NCBI GenBank assembly: GCA_003221075.1
Contig: QHUF01000107.1
Coordinates: 1 to 20,981, forward strand
From: Gemmatimonadota bacterium
GTDB taxonomy: Bacteria > Gemmatimonadota > Gemmatimonadetes > Gemmatimonadales > GWC2-71-9
Direction of reading: 5' to 3'
DNA length: 20,981 nucleotides
The notes under the pieces are model-generated. The model worked only from the letters and a program-made list of their open reading frames with translations, was not told the DNA's origin and did no database searches. A program made the position numbers and the translations under genes. Shown piece after piece: positions 6,998-14,380 of the stretch (position 1 is the first letter of the stretch; each line of letters opens with the position of its first letter).

Positions 6998-8502
6998 AGT
7001 ACCTCGAGCTTCAGCCGGCCGATCAGCGGGACGAGCTCGACTTGCCGCGCGAGCCCCCCGATGGCGATCGGCACATGCGCGGCGTCGGCGGGGAATTGGT
7101 CGAATGTGGGGTCCACCGCGACCCAGTCGGTGAGGTAGACCTGGGCCCAGGCGTGATAGTAGAACCGCCCGTTCATGTAGATCAGTCCTGCGACGGTGCG
7201 GGCCGGCAATCCGGTCGAGCGCGCGAGCGCGACGAACAGCGTCGCCGCCTCGTTGCAATCGCCACGGGCGGTCTCGAGCACCTTCTCGGCGCTGGGGACG
7301 CTCCCCGCTTGCGGAATGGTGCGGCGCAGCGTCCCGTGGACCCAATGGGTGAGCAGCTCCGCGACACGCGCCGGGCTGCGCTCGCGGTCGATGATGCGCC
7401 GCGCCTGCGCGGCGATGCGCGGGTCGTGACTTTGAATCAACGGTTCTGGCGCGAGCCAGCGCGCGAGCGCCGTATCCCGTGAAGGAAGTCGATAGAGTGC
7501 GGCGTGCGCTGGCAGCTCACCGACCTGCACGATCTCGAGCGTGTCTCTCCCGTTTCGGCGGAGGCGCAGGCGCGCCCGCTCGGGAGGATCGCCGCGCAGG
7601 CCGGCCACGAGCGCCGTCACCGGTACGATCTCCCCGGGACCGGGTGCGGCGCTGCCGCGCGCGACGCGGGCGGTGTCGCGATGCTTGAAGTTCTCGTAGA
7701 CGATCTCGAACGCCGCCCGCTCGATCGCGAATCCCTGGTCGCCGGCGCCGGCGATGGAGCTGAGCACCACGCGTCCTTGCGCGTCGATCCAGCTGCTCGT
7801 GGGAACACCGTTCGCGTCGTGGTCGATGCGGAACGCGCGCACGGTGTCGAAGTGCTCGGGCACCCAGGTCATCGTCGTCGAATCGAGGTCGGCGCTGTCG
7901 GAGACGACGAGCGTCGATTCCGCCGCCATGCGGGCAGTGACATCCCGGCCGGTGAGGAGCAGGGGGTCGAACAGCCGCGCGGTATACGAGCGCCCCGAGC
8001 GCAGCTCACCGCCGAAGGCGAGCCGCAACGGCAACAACGTCGGCAGCGTGATCGGGCCCCGCAGCGGGATCCGCGTCATCTGCGAGTCGCCTTCAGAGAC
8101 GATGGCGACCGACAACACGGTGTCACCGATGACACGGCCGTGTGCCGCGAATTGTCCCAGATCCCCGTCGAACGTCGTCTCGACGGTTTCCAGGCGCAGG
8201 GCTCGCGACAACATCGTGATGCTGCGCGCCGTGGTACGATGCAGCGTTCCCAACGCCGCCACGTCGAGCACGAATACGTTTTCCACTCGAATCGCGTCCG
8301 GGAGGGTGTCGATGGTCGTCGAGGAATAGCCGACCTGTTGGCCGCCGACCGCGAGCCGATAGAACAGCCCACCGGGGGCCACCGCCATCGCCGCCGCCGC
8401 CAGCCGCGCGCCGGTGGGGCGGAAGACCTCTCGCTTGACGAGCCACCCCAGCGACGCAGCCCAGGCGGCGAGGACGGCAATCACCCAGCGGCGCCGATTC
8501 AC
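6994..8502 (-). CDS. Membrane-anchored transglutaminase-like cysteine peptidase-fold protein
   Basis: This 502-aa protein starts at GTG 8502, where GTGA overlaps the stop of the macrodomain frame. A short basic start (MNRRR) precedes one hydrophobic helix (WVIAVLAAWAASLGWL), so the bulk is probably periplasmic. The long middle part (about 40-340) is beta-rich and not recognised. The C-terminal transglutaminase core is clear: C416 in ARGDCNEAATLFVALAR, H450 in YYHAWAQVYL and D464 in VAVDPTFDQ form the expected Cys-His-Asp triad. Bacterial members of this superfamily are usually peptidases or amidases, and the substrate cannot be predicted. It is encoded directly before the ABC ATPase and permease, which suggests a joint envelope or export function. 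Confidence 0.88.
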   Translation of the reverse strand: MNRRRWVIAVLAAWAASLGWLVKREVFRPTGARLAAAAMAVAPGGLFYRLAVGGQQVGYSSTTIDTLPDAIRVENVFVLDVAALGTLHRTTARSITMLSRALRLETVETTFDGDLGQFAAHGRVIGDTVLSVAIVSEGDSQMTRIPLRGPITLPTLLPLRLAFGGELRSGRSYTARLFDPLLLTGRDVTARMAAESTLVVSDSADLDSTTMTWVPEHFDTVRAFRIDHDANGVPTSSWIDAQGRVVLSSIAGAGDQGFAIERAAFEIVYENFKHRDTARVARGSAAPGPGEIVPVTALVAGLRGDPPERARLRLRRNGRDTLEIVQVGELPAHAALYRLPSRDTALARWLAPEPLIQSHDPRIAAQARRIIDRERSPARVAELLTHWVHGTLRRTIPQAGSVPSAEKVLETARGDCNEAATLFVALARSTGLPARTVAGLIYMNGRFYYHAWAQVYLTDWVAVDPTFDQFPADAAHVPIAIGGLARQVELVPLIGRLKLEVL

Positions 8503-8913
8503 GCCACCGCCCGCTGCAGCGCCGCCTCGAACACCTGCTGATCTTCGGGGCGCTCCACCACGAACGACACGCTCTCGGGGAACTGCGCGCTCCCCCGGTG
8601 CGCGTGCAGCACCGTCGCCATGATTTCGGCGGAATCCTCCGCGGGCGACGTTGCCGCGCGTGACCGGCTCGGTCTCGCTGCGAATGATGGCGTGGATGAC
8701 GAATTCCGCGGGGAGATCGCCGCCGGCGGCAGTCACGACCGCACCCCCGACCGCGAGCTCGCGGTTCAGGCGGATGCGGTTTTGGAACTCTGCTCCGCCG
8801 ACGGTTTCCAGGCGCCGCAGTGCGGCAGCCGTAGGATCGAGACGAGTCGTGGCGGGACGGACGACAGCATCAGCAGCGAACGACGCGAGATCGTCCACGA
8901 CTACGCGAATCAC
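8499..8913 (-). pseudogene. Macrodomain-like gene with internal deletion and frameshift
   Basis: The GTG start at 8913 overlaps the TPR stop (GTGA). The first frame reads MIRVVVDDLASFAADAVVRPATT, then GGAVVTAAGGDLPAEFVIHAII, which is characteristic of the N-terminal half of a macrodomain (ADP-ribose-binding fold). Near 8640 the sense switches to the +1 frame, which gives EDSAEIMATVLHAH, then FPESVSFVVERPEDQQVFEAAL, a typical macrodomain C-terminus. That frame stops at 8499-8501, overlapping the next GTG as GTGA, which confirms it as the ancestral frame. Roughly 40 residues are missing between the halves, including the glycine-rich phosphate-binding loop. Without correction, translation stays in frame 0 and runs into the transglutaminase gene as a fused product. 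This is either a real pseudogene or an assembly deletion of 3n+2 bases. Confidence 0.75.
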
Positions 8914-9845
8914 CTACCCGTCATTTCCCGGGAGCGGCGGTACATCGCAGTCGCTTCGTCCGGACGATTCAACCGGTCGAGCACTTTGCCGATGCCGTAC
9001 AGTGCCTTCGGGTTCGCGGGCTGCAGCTCGACCGCCTTCTCGTATGCCGCCAGCGCACCGGTCAGATCGTCCATGTGGTTGAGCGCTTCGCCGAGGTAGT
9101 ACCAGGCCGCCGCGCGTCCGGGCTCGACCTCGACCGCGCGCCGCAGCTGGTCGGTTCCCTCGCGCCACATGCCGCGGCGCGTGAGGACGATACCGAGGTT
9201 GAACAGCGCCTCGACGTTGTTCGGGTCGGCACGGAGCAGCCGTTGCAAGTCGCGCTGCGCGGCGGCATAGCGCACCGTGGCGCCGAGGATCGCGGCGCGA
9301 TTCAACAGCAACGCGGGATTGTCGGGCTCGCTTTCGAGCGCCCGATCCAGCTCCGCCAGCGCGCCGTCGCGGTCGCCGCGCGCGTCGAGGATCAACGCCA
9401 GGTTGTTGCGCGCTTTCACATGCTTGGGATCGCGCGCCAGCAGATCGCGATACGATGCCGCGGCCCGTTCCACCTCACCGCGCTCACTCGCCTCCCGCGC
9501 CGCCACGTAGAGCGGGTCGTCCGCGACGGGGCTGGGAGGTTCTGCCGCCGTGGGGGGAGCCGGTGGCGGTCCCGGAGGAGGTGGCGGTTCTGAGGGCTCG
9601 CCGTCGTCCAGCCTCGCCTTGATGTCCGTAGGTCCGGAAGTCGCAGCATGTTGCGCGATGCGGAGCGGGGGTGGCTGCTGGTCCCGCGCGACGTCGTTCG
9701 GCGAGGCGATCGCCCCGGTCTGGGTGAGCGTTTCCGCCTCCTCGATCAACTCCGCCGCGACCCGTGCCCGCTCCTGCGAGGTCTGCCAGCGGCGCTCGCG
9801 CTTGGGGCCTTGGCCCTGGGGTGCGGGGGGGCCGCCACGGTTCAT
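8910..9845 (-). CDS. TPR-repeat protein with proline-rich linker
   Basis: This 311-aa protein is first in the minus-strand operon. I start it at ATG 9845 (MNRGGPPAPQ), with AGGTG five bases upstream. A longer open frame to 9920 runs into the GGCGGCA repeat and gives implausible residues. Residues 1-83 are charged and probably disordered, 84-106 are very proline-rich, and about 112-311 contain roughly six tetratricopeptide repeats (for example ALFNLGIVLTRRGMWREGTDQ, and AAWYYLGEALNHMDDLTGAL). TPRs mediate protein-protein contact, and no catalytic domain or signal peptide is seen. Overlap with the macrodomain gene (GTGA) indicates coupling. The binding partner is unknown; the other operon products are the natural candidates. 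Confidence 0.88.
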   Translation of the reverse strand: MNRGGPPAPQGQGPKRERRWQTSQERARVAAELIEEAETLTQTGAIASPNDVARDQQPPPLRIAQHAATSGPTDIKARLDDGEPSEPPPPPGPPPAPPTAAEPPSPVADDPLYVAAREASERGEVERAAASYRDLLARDPKHVKARNNLALILDARGDRDGALAELDRALESEPDNPALLLNRAAILGATVRYAAAQRDLQRLLRADPNNVEALFNLGIVLTRRGMWREGTDQLRRAVEVEPGRAAAWYYLGEALNHMDDLTGALAAYEKAVELQPANPKALYGIGKVLDRLNRPDEATAMYRRSREMTGR

Positions 9846-10017
9846 ATGTGCACCTGCAGGTCTGGGGTCATGGGGGATGCTAACGTAGGAAATCCGGACA
9901 ATGGCGGCAATAGGCGGCAACGGGCGGCAATGGTTTCCGTTGCCGCCCTATGCCGCCCATTGCCGCCCTTTCCCGAGAGTTGACCGAAATGCGGTACCCC
10001 CTCTAAGCTCCGAGTCT
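9846..10017. promoter_or_regulatory. Divergent intergenic region between the TPR operon and uvrA
   Basis: This 172-bp region separates two divergent transcription units. For uvrA, TTGACC (9980-9985) and TAAGCT (10004-10009) with an 18-bp spacer form a plausible sigma-70-type promoter whose start would fall only a few bases before the ATG. For the minus strand, TTGCCG (9910-9905) and TACGTT (9887-9882) with a 17-bp spacer form a weaker candidate. The first of these lies within a GGCGGCA repeat. No LexA-type operator was recognised. Confidence 0.45.
9901..9970. repeat. GGCGGCA / TGCCGCC inverted repeat cluster
   Basis: Three GGCGGCAA-type units (from 9903, 9913 and 9923) are followed by three TTGCCGCC-type units up to 9968. 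The centre forms a perfect hairpin: GGGCGGCAA (9922-9930), a 9-nt loop and TTGCCGCCC (9940-9948). The outer units can pair further. There is no T-run, so it is not an intrinsic terminator. Confidence 0.8.
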
Positions 10018-12867
10018 ATGCCTGGCGACTCGTTGGTAGTCCGCGGCGCACGCGAACACAACCTCAAGAACATCGATGTCGAGCTGCCCCGGAACGCCCT
10101 CGTGGTGTTCACGGGGCTGTCCGGCTCGGGGAAGTCGTCGCTTGCGTTCGACACGATCTACGCCGAAGGGCAGCGCCGCTACGTTGAATCGCTCTCCGCC
10201 TACGCCCGGCAATTCCTCGGCCTCATGGACAAGCCCGACGTCGATGCGATCGAAGGACTGTCGCCGGCGATTTCCATCGAGCAAAAAACGGCGGGCGCCA
10301 ATCCACGGTCGACCGTCGGGACGATCACCGAGATCTACGATTATCTCCGCCTGTTGTGGGCCCGCACCGGCACGCCGCATTGTCCGAACGATGGCTCCCC
10401 GGTCGAGCGGCAGTCCGCGTCGCAGATCACGGACCTGGTGCTCGAGTGGCCGGAAGGCACCAAGATCGAAGTGCTCGCGCCACTGGTGCGGGGGCGTAAA
10501 GGCGAGTTCCGCGACGTGTTCGACGCGATGCGCAAGCAGGGTTTCGTCCGCGTCCGCATCGACGGCGAGACGTACGATCTGGCGGATGTTCCCAAGCTGA
10601 ACAAGCGCCAAAACCACGACATCGCGGTGGTCGTCGATCGTTTGGTCGTGCGTCCCGCGGACCGCGGCCGGCTCGCCGATTCGATCGAGACCGCCCTGAA
10701 GGCGGCGGAAGGCGTCGTGGAAGTGGTCCGCCAGGCCGGCAGCCCGCGGAGCCGCCTCTTTTCCGAACGCTATGCCTGCCCGAAATGTGGGTTATCGCTG
10801 CCGGAGCTCGAGCCGAGACAGTTCTCGTTCAATTCCCCCTACGGTGCCTGTCCCGAGTGCTCGGGGCTGGGCACGCGACGCGAAGTGAACGCCGATCTCG
10901 TGCTCGGCGATCACAGCATATCGATTCTCGAGGGTGTCGTCCTGCCGTGGGGTGAGCCGAGCGGATATCTAAGGAAGGTGGTGCTGCCGGCACTGGCCAA
11001 GGCCTACAAGTTCGACCTCAACACGCCGTGGCGCGATCTGTCGCCCGCAGTGCAGAAGATCTTGCTCAAGGGCGCGCCCGGGAAAACGATCACCTATCAA
11101 TACGACAGCGAGCGGTGGCATGGCTCGTACGAGTCGGGCTGGAAGGGCGTGCTCGATCACGTCGAGAAGCGCTACCGCGAGACGGCGTCCGATGCGGTGC
11201 GCGAACAGCTCGAGCAGTACATGGTCGAGCAGCCGTGCCCCACCTGCGGTGGTCGCCGCCTCAAGCCGGAGAGCCTGTCGGTCCTCGTGGCCGGCAAGAA
11301 TATCGGCGACATCGTGGCGCTCCCGGTGCGGGAGGCGCTCGACTTCTTTGCGAAAGTCCCGTTGCGCAGCAATGGCCGCGCCGGGATCGATCCGGAAATC
11401 TCGCGGCCAATCCTGAAAGAGGTGACGGACCGGCTGCGCTTCCTCGTCGACGTCGGTCTCGACTACCTGACGCTGGAACGCTCCGCGGTCACGCTGTCCG
11501 GCGGCGAGGCGCAGCGGATCCGCCTCGCGACACAGATCGGGAGCCGCCTAGTCGGCGTCTTGTACATCCTCGACGAGCCGTCGATCGGCCTGCATCAGCG
11601 CGACAATGCACGCTTGCTCGCGACTCTCAAGGAGCTGCGCGACCTCGGCAACACGGTGCTGGTCGTCGAGCACGACGAGGAAACGATCCGGGCTGCGGAC
11701 TATGTCGTGGATCTGGGCCCGCGCGCCGGCCGTCACGGCGGCGAGGTGGTAGCGGCGGGTCCGCTCGAGGAGGTGTTGCGCCATCGCGACTCACTGACGG
11801 CGCGGTATCTGCGCGGCGAGCTGCGGATTCCCGTTCCACCCCGCCGCCGCATCGCCGGCGCCGATCGAGTGCTGCGGGTGCTGGGCGCGAAGCACCACAA
11901 CCTCAAGGAGCTCACCGTCGAATTCCCGCTCGGCCTGTTCGTCGCGGTGACGGGCGTGTCGGGGTCGGGGAAGTCGACGCTGGTCACCGATATCCTGTAC
12001 CAGTCGTTGGCGCGCCACTTCTACCGCGCCAAGGTCGTGCCGGGAGCGCACGAGCGGATCGAGGGACTCGACCACATCGATAAGGTAATCGATATCGATC
12101 AAAGCCCGATTGGGCGGACGCCGCGCTCGAACCCGGCGACGTATACGGGCCTCTTCACGCCGATCCGGGAGCTGTTCACCTATCTCCCCGAGTCCAAATT
12201 GCGCGGCTACGGTCCGGGCCGGTTCTCCTTCAACGTCAAGGGCGGCCGCTGCGAGGCGTGTCAGGGCGATGGGCTCGTGAAAGTCGAGATGCATTTTCTG
12301 CCCGACGTCTACGTTCCGTGCGAAGTCTGCAAGGGCCGGCGTTACAACCGGGAAACATTGGAGGTCCGTTATAAAGGAAAGTCGATCGCCGATGTGCTGG
12401 ACCTGACGGTCGCCGATGCGCTCGACTTTTTCGAGCACCAACCGCGTATCAGGACGAAACTCGAGTTGCTCAACGACGTAGGTCTCGGATACATCCACCT
12501 CGGACAGTCGGCGACGACCCTCTCGGGCGGCGAAGCCCAGCGCGTGAAGCTTGCGACTGAGCTCGCCAAACGGGACACGGGCCGGACGCTGTACATCCTG
12601 GACGAGCCGACGACCGGATTGCACTTCGAGGACGTACGGTTGCTGCTGGAAGTCCTGCACCGGCTGGTGGACAAAGGCAACACGGTCATCGTCATCGAGC
12701 ACAACCTCGACGTCGTGAAGACCGCCGATTGGGTGATCGACCTGGGACCCGAGGGTGGCGAGCTGGGTGGTCGGGTCGTGGCGGAGGGGCCGCCCGAGAA
12801 CATCGCGCAGTCCAAGGGCTCTCATACGGGCGAATACCTGCGCAAGGTGTTGCAGGCGGGAGACTAG
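10018..12867 (+). CDS. uvrA: Excinuclease ABC subunit UvrA
   Basis: UvrA is the damage-recognition ATPase of nucleotide excision repair and works with UvrB and UvrC. The 949-aa product starts MPGDSLVVRGAREHNLKN at ATG 10018; the longer frame back to 9901 is only read-through of the upstream repeat. The first Walker A is GLSGSGKSS (33-41) and the second is GVSGSGKST (646-654). Two ABC signatures read TLSGGEAQR (N- and C-terminal halves), with Walker B and D-loops LDEPSIGLHQRD and LDEPTTGLH. Zinc-binding cysteines are CPKC/CPEC in the N-terminal half and CEAC/CEVC in the C-terminal half. Length and motifs are complete. No ribosome-binding site precedes the ATG, which fits a leaderless transcript. 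Its stop lies 35 bp before the small membrane-protein cluster on the same strand. Confidence 0.98.
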   Translation: MPGDSLVVRGAREHNLKNIDVELPRNALVVFTGLSGSGKSSLAFDTIYAEGQRRYVESLSAYARQFLGLMDKPDVDAIEGLSPAISIEQKTAGANPRSTVGTITEIYDYLRLLWARTGTPHCPNDGSPVERQSASQITDLVLEWPEGTKIEVLAPLVRGRKGEFRDVFDAMRKQGFVRVRIDGETYDLADVPKLNKRQNHDIAVVVDRLVVRPADRGRLADSIETALKAAEGVVEVVRQAGSPRSRLFSERYACPKCGLSLPELEPRQFSFNSPYGACPECSGLGTRREVNADLVLGDHSISILEGVVLPWGEPSGYLRKVVLPALAKAYKFDLNTPWRDLSPAVQKILLKGAPGKTITYQYDSERWHGSYESGWKGVLDHVEKRYRETASDAVREQLEQYMVEQPCPTCGGRRLKPESLSVLVAGKNIGDIVALPVREALDFFAKVPLRSNGRAGIDPEISRPILKEVTDRLRFLVDVGLDYLTLERSAVTLSGGEAQRIRLATQIGSRLVGVLYILDEPSIGLHQRDNARLLATLKELRDLGNTVLVVEHDEETIRAADYVVDLGPRAGRHGGEVVAAGPLEEVLRHRDSLTARYLRGELRIPVPPRRRIAGADRVLRVLGAKHHNLKELTVEFPLGLFVAVTGVSGSGKSTLVTDILYQSLARHFYRAKVVPGAHERIEGLDHIDKVIDIDQSPIGRTPRSNPATYTGLFTPIRELFTYLPESKLRGYGPGRFSFNVKGGRCEACQGDGLVKVEMHFLPDVYVPCEVCKGRRYNRETLEVRYKGKSIADVLDLTVADALDFFEHQPRIRTKLELLNDVGLGYIHLGQSATTLSGGEAQRVKLATELAKRDTGRTLYILDEPTTGLHFEDVRLLLEVLHRLVDKGNTVIVIEHNLDVVKTADWVIDLGPEGGELGGRVVAEGPPENIAQSKGSHTGEYLRKVLQAGD

Positions 12868-12902
12868 GCCATAGGTTGGACGAGGGAAGGGGGAGCCGAC
12901 TA

Positions 12903-13199
12903 ATGAATCCTGATGATCTCGTCGGCCTTGTTGCGGTGGTGTTGCTGTTCGGGGGCGGGACACTGTTTCTCCTCGCGATTTCGCCGGTCGGCAAAGCGCT
13001 CGGAGCGCGGATTCTCGGCCGCAAAACGGTCACTGGTGACGACGATGAGACAGCTGAAGAGGTCAAGGAGCTGCGGCGCGAGGTCGAGGAGATGCGGCAC
13101 CTTCCTGAGCAGTTGAGCGAACTCGGCGAGCGCGTGGACTTCCTCGAGCGCCTGGTGGCGAAACAGCGGGAAGCCGAGCGGCTTCCGCCGGTGAGGTAG
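12903..13199 (+). CDS. PspB-like small membrane protein, paralogue 1 of 5
   Basis: This 98-aa protein starts at ATG 12903, preceded by a strong AGGGGGAG ribosome-binding site seven bases upstream. The N-terminus has one transmembrane helix (residues 5-27, LVGLVAVVLLFGGGTLFLLAI), followed by SPVGKALGARI. An acidic linker (DDDET) and a heptad-like helix (EEVKELRREVEEMRHLPEQL) lead to the terminal motif LGERVDFLERLVAK. That motif has the spacing ER[IV]xxxEx[IL]L seen at the end of E. coli PspB, and the same helix plus coiled-coil architecture. The SPVGKA segment recurs in paralogue 4. It lies downstream of uvrA and upstream of four paralogues and pspA. The PspB relationship is inferred from motif and context and not established by alignment. 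Confidence 0.8.
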   Translation: MNPDDLVGLVAVVLLFGGGTLFLLAISPVGKALGARILGRKTVTGDDDETAEEVKELRREVEEMRHLPEQLSELGERVDFLERLVAKQREAERLPPVR

Positions 13200-13202
13200 C
13201 GT

Positions 13203-13454
13203 ATGCCTCCCGAGGGAGTGGCCTTTCTCGTCACGTTGACCATCATCGGATCGACCGTACTGCTGTTCCCGCTCGTGCGTGCCCTCGCAGAGCGCATCCG
13301 CTCCAAGAACGTCGATGCCGGCGTGAGGGAGGAGCTGCAGGTGCTTCGTGAAGACCTCTTGGCTGAGATCCAGCAGGCGCGCCACGAGATCGGCGATCTC
13401 GGCGAGCGTGTCGATTTCGCCGAGCGGCTGCTCGCGAAAAAGTCGCAGACATGA
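13203..13454 (+). CDS. PspB-like small membrane protein, paralogue 2 of 5
   Basis: This 83-aa protein starts three bases after the previous stop, with GAGG (13193-13196) six bases upstream of the ATG. One helix (VAFLVTLTIIGSTVLLFPLV, about 6-25) is followed by the juxtamembrane RALAERIRS, shared in form with paralogues 3 and 5. A heptad-rich segment (LQVLREDLLAEIQQARHEIG) ends in LGERVDFAERLLAKK. It has no cysteines or catalytic residues. The stop overlaps the next start (ATGA, 13451-13454). It is probably an inner-membrane protein that binds another coiled coil such as PspA. Confidence 0.8.
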   Translation: MPPEGVAFLVTLTIIGSTVLLFPLVRALAERIRSKNVDAGVREELQVLREDLLAEIQQARHEIGDLGERVDFAERLLAKKSQT

Positions 13455-13690
13455 ACGGTCCGGAAGCCGTCGCCGCCTTCATGTTCTTCGGCGGCACGTT
13501 CTGGGTGCTGCGCCCAGTCGCAGCGGCGGTCGCTAAACGGATCGCGGGCGAGCATCGGAAGCCCGGCATGGACCCCGCCGAGCGGGACGAGATTCTGAGT
13601 GAGCTCCAGGCTGTTCGCGAGGAGGTCGCGGAGTTGGCCGAGCGAATGGACTTCGCGGAACGACTCCTCGCCAAGCCACGGAATGGGTAA
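13451..13690 (+). CDS. PspB-like small membrane protein, paralogue 3 of 5
   Basis: This 79-aa protein is the shortest of the set. The start is fixed by the ATGA overlap with paralogue 2. The helix is shorter and less hydrophobic (AVAAFMFFGGTFWVLRPV), followed by AAAVAKRIAGEHRK. The C-terminal helix reads ERDEILSELQAVREEV and then the conserved LAERMDFAERLLAK. No clear ribosome-binding site precedes it, so translation probably relies on coupling to paralogue 2. Its TAA shares one base with the next ATG (TAATG). Confidence 0.78.
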   Translation: MNGPEAVAAFMFFGGTFWVLRPVAAAVAKRIAGEHRKPGMDPAERDEILSELQAVREEVAELAERMDFAERLLAKPRNG

Positions 13691-13962
13691 TGGAAGGGAT
13701 TCTGGCGTTGTTTATCCCGATCGTGGCGGTTGGTGGTTTTTTCGCCTGGATGATCGCGCTCTCGCCGGTCGGGAAGGCCTTCGCCGAGCGACTGCGGCAC
13801 GGTCCCTCCACCGGGGGAACCAGCGAAGACCATGCGGAATTGGTCGAAAGCGTCGAGCAGCTGCGCCGGGAGGTGGCGGAACTGGCGGAGCGAGTAGATT
13901 TTACCGAACGGCTGCTCGGTCAGCAGAAGGTCGTCGAGCAAATCGGGAAGGGGCGGCCGTGA
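13690..13962 (+). CDS. PspB-like small membrane protein, paralogue 4 of 5
   Basis: This 90-aa protein starts within the stop of paralogue 3 (TAATG). One transmembrane helix (ILALFIPIVAVGGFFAWMIA, about 4-23) is followed by LSPVGKAFAERLRHG, closely matching the SPVGKALGARI of paralogue 1. The two are therefore probably sisters from a duplication. A glycine/serine-rich linker leads to ELVESVEQLRREVAE and then LAERVDFTERLLGQ. The tail (QKVVEQIGKGRP) is basic. A 46-bp gap without a gene follows before paralogue 5. Confidence 0.78.
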   Translation: MEGILALFIPIVAVGGFFAWMIALSPVGKAFAERLRHGPSTGGTSEDHAELVESVEQLRREVAELAERVDFTERLLGQQKVVEQIGKGRP

Positions 13963-14008
13963 TGTTGCCCGCTGAAACGGGCCGCGGACGAGCGGCGTAG
14001 GAGAGCAC

Positions 14009-14380
14009 GTGATTCTGCAGACGCCATTACCGCCCCCACCGGGCATTCCGTTCGATCCGAATCAGCTCATTCCGCTGATCGGCCTGATCGGGGGACTCGT
14101 CGTCGCGGGTGTGGTACTGTATGCCTTCTTCAAGTCGGATCTGGCCGCCGCCATCGCTGAGCGGATTCGGGCGGGGAAGCATCGCCGCAAGAAGTGGAAG
14201 GGATTGGGCGGGGAGTGGACCGACACGCCCGCCGAAGGATTGGCGGACGCGGATCACGTGGTCGAGCTGGAGCAGCGCGTGACAGATATGCAGGGCCAAT
14301 TAGTAGAGATGGCCGAGCGGCTAGATTTTGCGGAGCGGCTGCTTGCGCAAAAGCGCGAGCGCTCATTGCCAGGAGCCTAG
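14009..14380 (+). CDS. PspB-like small membrane protein, paralogue 5 of 5 (longest)
   Basis: This 123-aa protein starts at GTG 14009, with GGAG just upstream in TAGGAGAGCAC. It has a proline-rich N-terminal extension (about 1-20) absent from the other four. One helix (LIPLIGLIGGLVVAGVVLYAFF) and the juxtamembrane segment LAAAIAERIRAGKHRRKKW follow. The cytoplasmic part has a linker, a coiled segment (VVELEQRVTDMQGQL) and the conserved MAERLDFAERLLAQ. Its TAG is immediately followed by the pspA ATG, which ties this gene most closely to pspA. Confidence 0.8.
   Translation: MILQTPLPPPPGIPFDPNQLIPLIGLIGGLVVAGVVLYAFFKSDLAAAIAERIRAGKHRRKKWKGLGGEWTDTPAEGLADADHVVELEQRVTDMQGQLVEMAERLDFAERLLAQKRERSLPGA

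Noticed and set aside
9901..10017. N-terminal extension of UvrA from an ATG at 9901
   Set aside because: The extra residues are encoded by the GGCGGCA repeat, and the conserved UvrA N-terminus begins at 10018.
9846..10017. LexA/SOS box upstream of uvrA
   Set aside because: No CTGT-N8-ACAG or GAACnnnnGTTC-like site was found by eye.
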